DNA of 6,890 nt, from positions 1-6,890 of the forward strand of contig JALNXV010000197.1 in the NCBI GenBank assembly GCA_023230175.1, given 5' to 3'. The position numbers and the translations under genes are program-made. The first letter of the stretch is position 1, and each line of letters starts with the position of its first letter. This DNA comes from Candidatus Cloacimonadota bacterium (GTDB taxonomy: Bacteria > Cloacimonadota > Cloacimonadia > Cloacimonadales > WRIO01). Of this stretch, positions 5,771-6,890 are shown in pieces. The notes beneath the pieces are model-generated. The model was not told the DNA's origin. It ran no database searches and saw only the letters and a list, made by a program, of their open reading frames with translations.

Positions 5771-5800
5771 AATTTATGCCAGAGTTGGTCTTTTAGTCAA
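5771..5800 (-). promoter_or_regulatory. Promoter of the HTH/ImmA-Fic operon
   Basis: On the minus strand TTGACT (5800-5795) is followed by 18 bases and TAAATT (5776-5771). An overlapping alternative -10, CATAAA (5778-5773), has a 16-base spacer and a TG extension one base upstream. Transcription would begin roughly 20 bases before the HTH Shine-Dalgarno. Confidence 0.5.
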
Positions 5801-5802
5801 CT
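5783..5802. promoter_or_regulatory. Possible operator overlapping the HTH promoter
   Basis: AGTTG (5783-5787) and CAACT (5798-5802) form an inverted repeat with a 10-base spacer; the right arm overlaps the -35 box. A symmetric site here would suit autorepression by the HTH protein. Arms of 5 bp are short, so this is tentative. Confidence 0.3.
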
Positions 5803-5867
5803 ATTTATGTTCGAAAATCAAACATTATCAGTTTCTTTTTCCATCTATCAAAATTTGCTCAAATTGA

Positions 5868-6428
5868 TTATCTGAATATCTTCAAAGCAAATGTCTGAGG
5901 CGGAAGGCTCATTGTGAAGATTCCATTGTTCTGCACCTTGAATACATCGCCAGTGGAAAGAGTTGATGCATCGAAGCTCCAAGTGGTTGTTTCATCGAAT
6001 CTGACTAGGCGCTCCATTGAACTTGATAATTCAGTTACCATCATCATGCCTTGATAAAGATCAATTGATTCAAGTCTTACTGTCTCTACGTTCTCAAGAG
6101 CAGAAGAAGGTGCATAGCCTTCCCAGTAGATTTCCAATGCAGTAGCCTGCGGTGGAATGCTTCTGGTAGCAGCTCCGCTGTATCCTACAAGGACGATCGA
6201 GCCAGGAACAAGGCGAGAAGCATCTGTGTTCATAGCGGTATCAGAATAGATATGAAACAGCATCTGCTGTCCATCAGAGCTCTGAACGAGGATGGAAGCG
6301 GAAGTCTGCTCGACTACAGTTCCGTAGAAGCTTGCAGCAGAAGAGACTTCATGAACTCCCTGAGCGGCAAGTCCGAAGCATGAGATTAAGGCAATCAATG
6401 CAAATACAAATAAATGTTTCTTGTTCAT
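5868..6428 (-). CDS. Exported protein with two internal OB-like repeats
   Basis: A 186-residue envelope protein. The N-terminus is a signal peptide: MNKKH, a hydrophobic core, then LISC (Cys 17, fitting a lipobox) and FGLAAQG (a possible signal peptidase I site). It is therefore either a lipoprotein or a soluble periplasmic protein. The mature part is two related units of about 75 residues. The first starts YGTVVEQTSASILVQ and ends PGSIVLVGYSG...SIPPQATALEI. The second starts RLESIDLYQGMMMV and ends TGDVFKVQNNG...SLPPQTFALKI. The shared ending (G-x-V/I-x-x-V ... S-x-PPQ-x-x-AL-x-I) shows duplication of a small beta fold like the OB-type DUF5666/DUF3221 proteins; that family link is inference. 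Start ATG 6428 precedes the signal peptide, but no Shine-Dalgarno is visible. Function unknown. Confidence 0.8.
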   Translation of the reverse strand: MNKKHLFVFALIALISCFGLAAQGVHEVSSAASFYGTVVEQTSASILVQSSDGQQMLFHIYSDTAMNTDASRLVPGSIVLVGYSGAATRSIPPQATALEIYWEGYAPSSALENVETVRLESIDLYQGMMMVTELSSSMERLVRFDETTTWSFDASTLSTGDVFKVQNNGIFTMSLPPQTFALKIFR

Positions 6429-6456
6429 AAGCAGAAGCTACAAAGAAAAGAGAGAA

Positions 6457-6473
6457 GGGTCAAGGGGTGACCC
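6457..6473. repeat. Perfect 6-bp inverted repeat in the leader of the exported-protein gene
   Basis: GGGTCA-AGGGG-TGACCC, 29 bases upstream of the exported-protein ATG. Read on the minus strand it is followed by a pyrimidine-rich run. In the absence of a Shine-Dalgarno, it is a candidate element controlling translation or a protein-binding site. Confidence 0.4.
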
Positions 6474-6490
6474 AAAAGGGCAAAAAAATA

Positions 6491-6515
6491 AGGTGTACCC
6501 CGGAGGGAAACACCT
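6491..6515. repeat. Inverted repeat AGGTGT / ACACCT
   Basis: AGGTGT (6491-6496) and ACACCT (6510-6515) pair perfectly; the 13-base loop contains CCC and GGG, which could extend the structure. It sits between the A/T hairpin and the GGGTCA repeat. Confidence 0.35.
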
Positions 6516-6517
6516 CT

Positions 6518-6538
6518 AAAAAAGCCAAAAGGTTTTTT
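6518..6538. terminator. Bidirectional terminator-like hairpin
   Basis: AAAAAA-g-CC-AAAA-GG-TTTTTT: an 8-bp stem with one bulged G, a 4-base loop, and a T-run on both strands. It has the shape of an intrinsic terminator but only two G-C pairs, and no gene ends here. On the minus strand it lies only a few bases after a predicted start site, where a terminator would not be expected to work. Confidence 0.3.
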
Positions 6539-6551
6539 GTTCAGCAACTTA

Positions 6552-6580
6552 TTTCTAACATGTACAAGAAAATAAGTCAA
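6552..6580 (-). promoter_or_regulatory. Candidate promoter of the exported-protein gene
   Basis: On the minus strand TTGACT (6580-6575), a 17-base spacer ending in TGT, and TAGAAA (6557-6552). The TG one base before the -10 adds an extended -10 character. It would give a leader of about 115 bases containing the three inverted repeats. Confidence 0.45.
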
Positions 6581-6583
6581 ACA

Positions 6584-6631
6584 CAGCGGCTTTTGCTGAG
6601 TGGATTACAACAGCTTTTTCGGAGTGGATTA
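6584..6631 (+). repeat. Degenerate tandem direct repeat
   Basis: GAGTGGATTA occurs at 6598-6607 and again at 6622-6631. Each copy is preceded by CAGC and a T-rich stretch (CAGC at 6584 and 6611). The two units are 24 and 21 bases long. They lie between the divergent promoters and could be paired protein-binding sites. Confidence 0.4.
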
Positions 6632-6695
6632 TTTGACCATTATTTGAATGATAATTTCGTTTATGGGAAAATCAGCTTTATTTTTGGATTGCTCG

Positions 6696-6704
6696 TGCTA
6701 TAAT
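6696..6704 (+). promoter_or_regulatory. Extended -10 promoter for the DUF4236 gene
   Basis: TGCTATAAT: a perfect TATAAT (6699-6704) with the TGn extension. No good -35 is seen at the proper distance, which is normal for extended -10 promoters. The predicted start near 6711 leaves a leader of about 75 bases before the DUF4236 ATG. Confidence 0.55.
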
Positions 6705-6786
6705 TGTCTTAGAAATTGCTTCTGTAAAACAATTGAATGAATCATCTGTAAGAAAGATGCAGTATTATGTTTCTAAGTGGTTAACA

Positions 6787-6890
6787 ATGGGTTGGCGGTT
6801 AAGGAAAAGTATAAAGTTGCCTGGTGGGTTCAGAGTGAATCTGAGCAAATCCGGCATAGGCTACAGCTGGGGTTTCAAAGGGTATCGAAT
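6787..6890 (+). CDS. DUF4236-domain protein, N-terminal part (runs off the window)
   Basis: Only the first 34 residues are present: MGWRLRKSIKLPGG, then FRVNLSKSGIGYSWGFKGYR. This is the diagnostic start of the DUF4236 domain, a short conserved N-terminal module rich in Arg, Lys, Gly and Ser, found in many bacterial and phage proteins and of unknown function. In other members it is often followed by membrane or SH3-like segments; the rest lies outside the window. The start at 6787 is chosen because the family begins MGWR or similar. An in-frame ATG at 6757 (MQYYVSKWLT extension) has AGAAAG just before it. Neither site has a strong Shine-Dalgarno. Transcribed divergently from the exported-protein gene. 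Confidence 0.85.
   Translation, partial: MGWRLRKSIKLPGGFRVNLSKSGIGYSWGFKGYR

Larger units (their letters stand above)
6429..6786. other. Divergent intergenic region with stacked inverted repeats
   Basis: This 358-base stretch separates the exported-protein gene (minus) from the DUF4236 gene (plus) and carries a promoter candidate for each. It contains GGGTCA-AGGGG-TGACCC (6457-6473), AGGTGT-N13-ACACCT (6491-6515), an A6/T6 hairpin (6518-6538), and a degenerate direct repeat (6584-6631). A 78-codon open frame (6467-6703, +) has no ribosome binding site, runs through all these repeats and reads as low-complexity, so I do not call it a gene. Confidence 0.5.

Noticed and set aside
5851..5866. 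AATTTG-CT-CAAATT repeat after the exported-protein gene as a terminator
   Set aside because: No G-C-rich stem, a loop that is too tight and only a short T-run; common by chance in AT-rich DNA.
6467..6703. 78-codon open frame on the plus strand
   Set aside because: No ribosome binding site, low-complexity Lys/Gln-rich start, and it spans the repeats and promoter elements of the divergent region.
1..6890. CRISPR array, tRNA, transposase or integrase attachment site
   Set aside because: No regularly spaced repeats, no cloverleaf-type sequence, no transposase or recombinase motifs, and no long flanking direct repeats were found by eye.

Overview
The window reads as bacterial chromosome: dense short-spaced genes, ATG and TTG starts, intrinsic terminators and sigma-70-type promoters. 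No rRNA, tRNA, CRISPR array or recognisable transposase gene was seen, so placement rests on protein flavour only. The MATE and GtrA proteins resemble those of anaerobic, often host-associated Clostridia and spirochaetes. The envelope protein's signal sequence (hydrophobic core, then LISC and AAQG) has a spirochaete look. This is a weak inference.

Layout from left to right: the 3' end of an unrecognised gene (1-126, +). A long gene-free stretch (127-719) follows; it contains a well-formed candidate small RNA on the minus strand (about 332-415) with its own promoter and a strong intrinsic terminator. Next is a complete MATE-family multidrug/cation antiporter (720-2081, +). It converges, 10 bp apart, on a minus-strand cluster: a phospholipase D-like nuclease-type protein (2092-3240), a small GtrA-family membrane protein (3415-3876), an ImmA/IrrE metallopeptidase fused to a Fic domain (4028-5419), and its XRE-type HTH partner (5420-5743). 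A secreted or lipid-anchored protein with two internal repeats lies upstream of these (5868-6428, -). A 358-bp divergent intergenic region with stacked inverted repeats separates it from the 5' end of a DUF4236 gene (6787 onward, +).

Two kinds of DNA appear to be interleaved. The MATE, GtrA and secreted-protein genes are relatively GC-rich by eye and have no clear Shine-Dalgarno sequence before the starts chosen here. The PLD-like and HTH/ImmA-Fic genes are AT-richer and have strong Shine-Dalgarno sites. The simplest reading is two accessory insertions, both of defence or toxin-antitoxin character, on either side of a resident gtrA-like gene.

The most notable item is the HTH + ImmA-Fic operon. 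Its first gene encodes a predicted DNA-binding regulator. Its second, abutting and probably translationally coupled, joins a protease of the class that destroys such regulators to a predicted AMP-transferase with intact catalytic motifs. This suggests a self-regulated switch or toxin module. The candidate small RNA is the second item worth testing.
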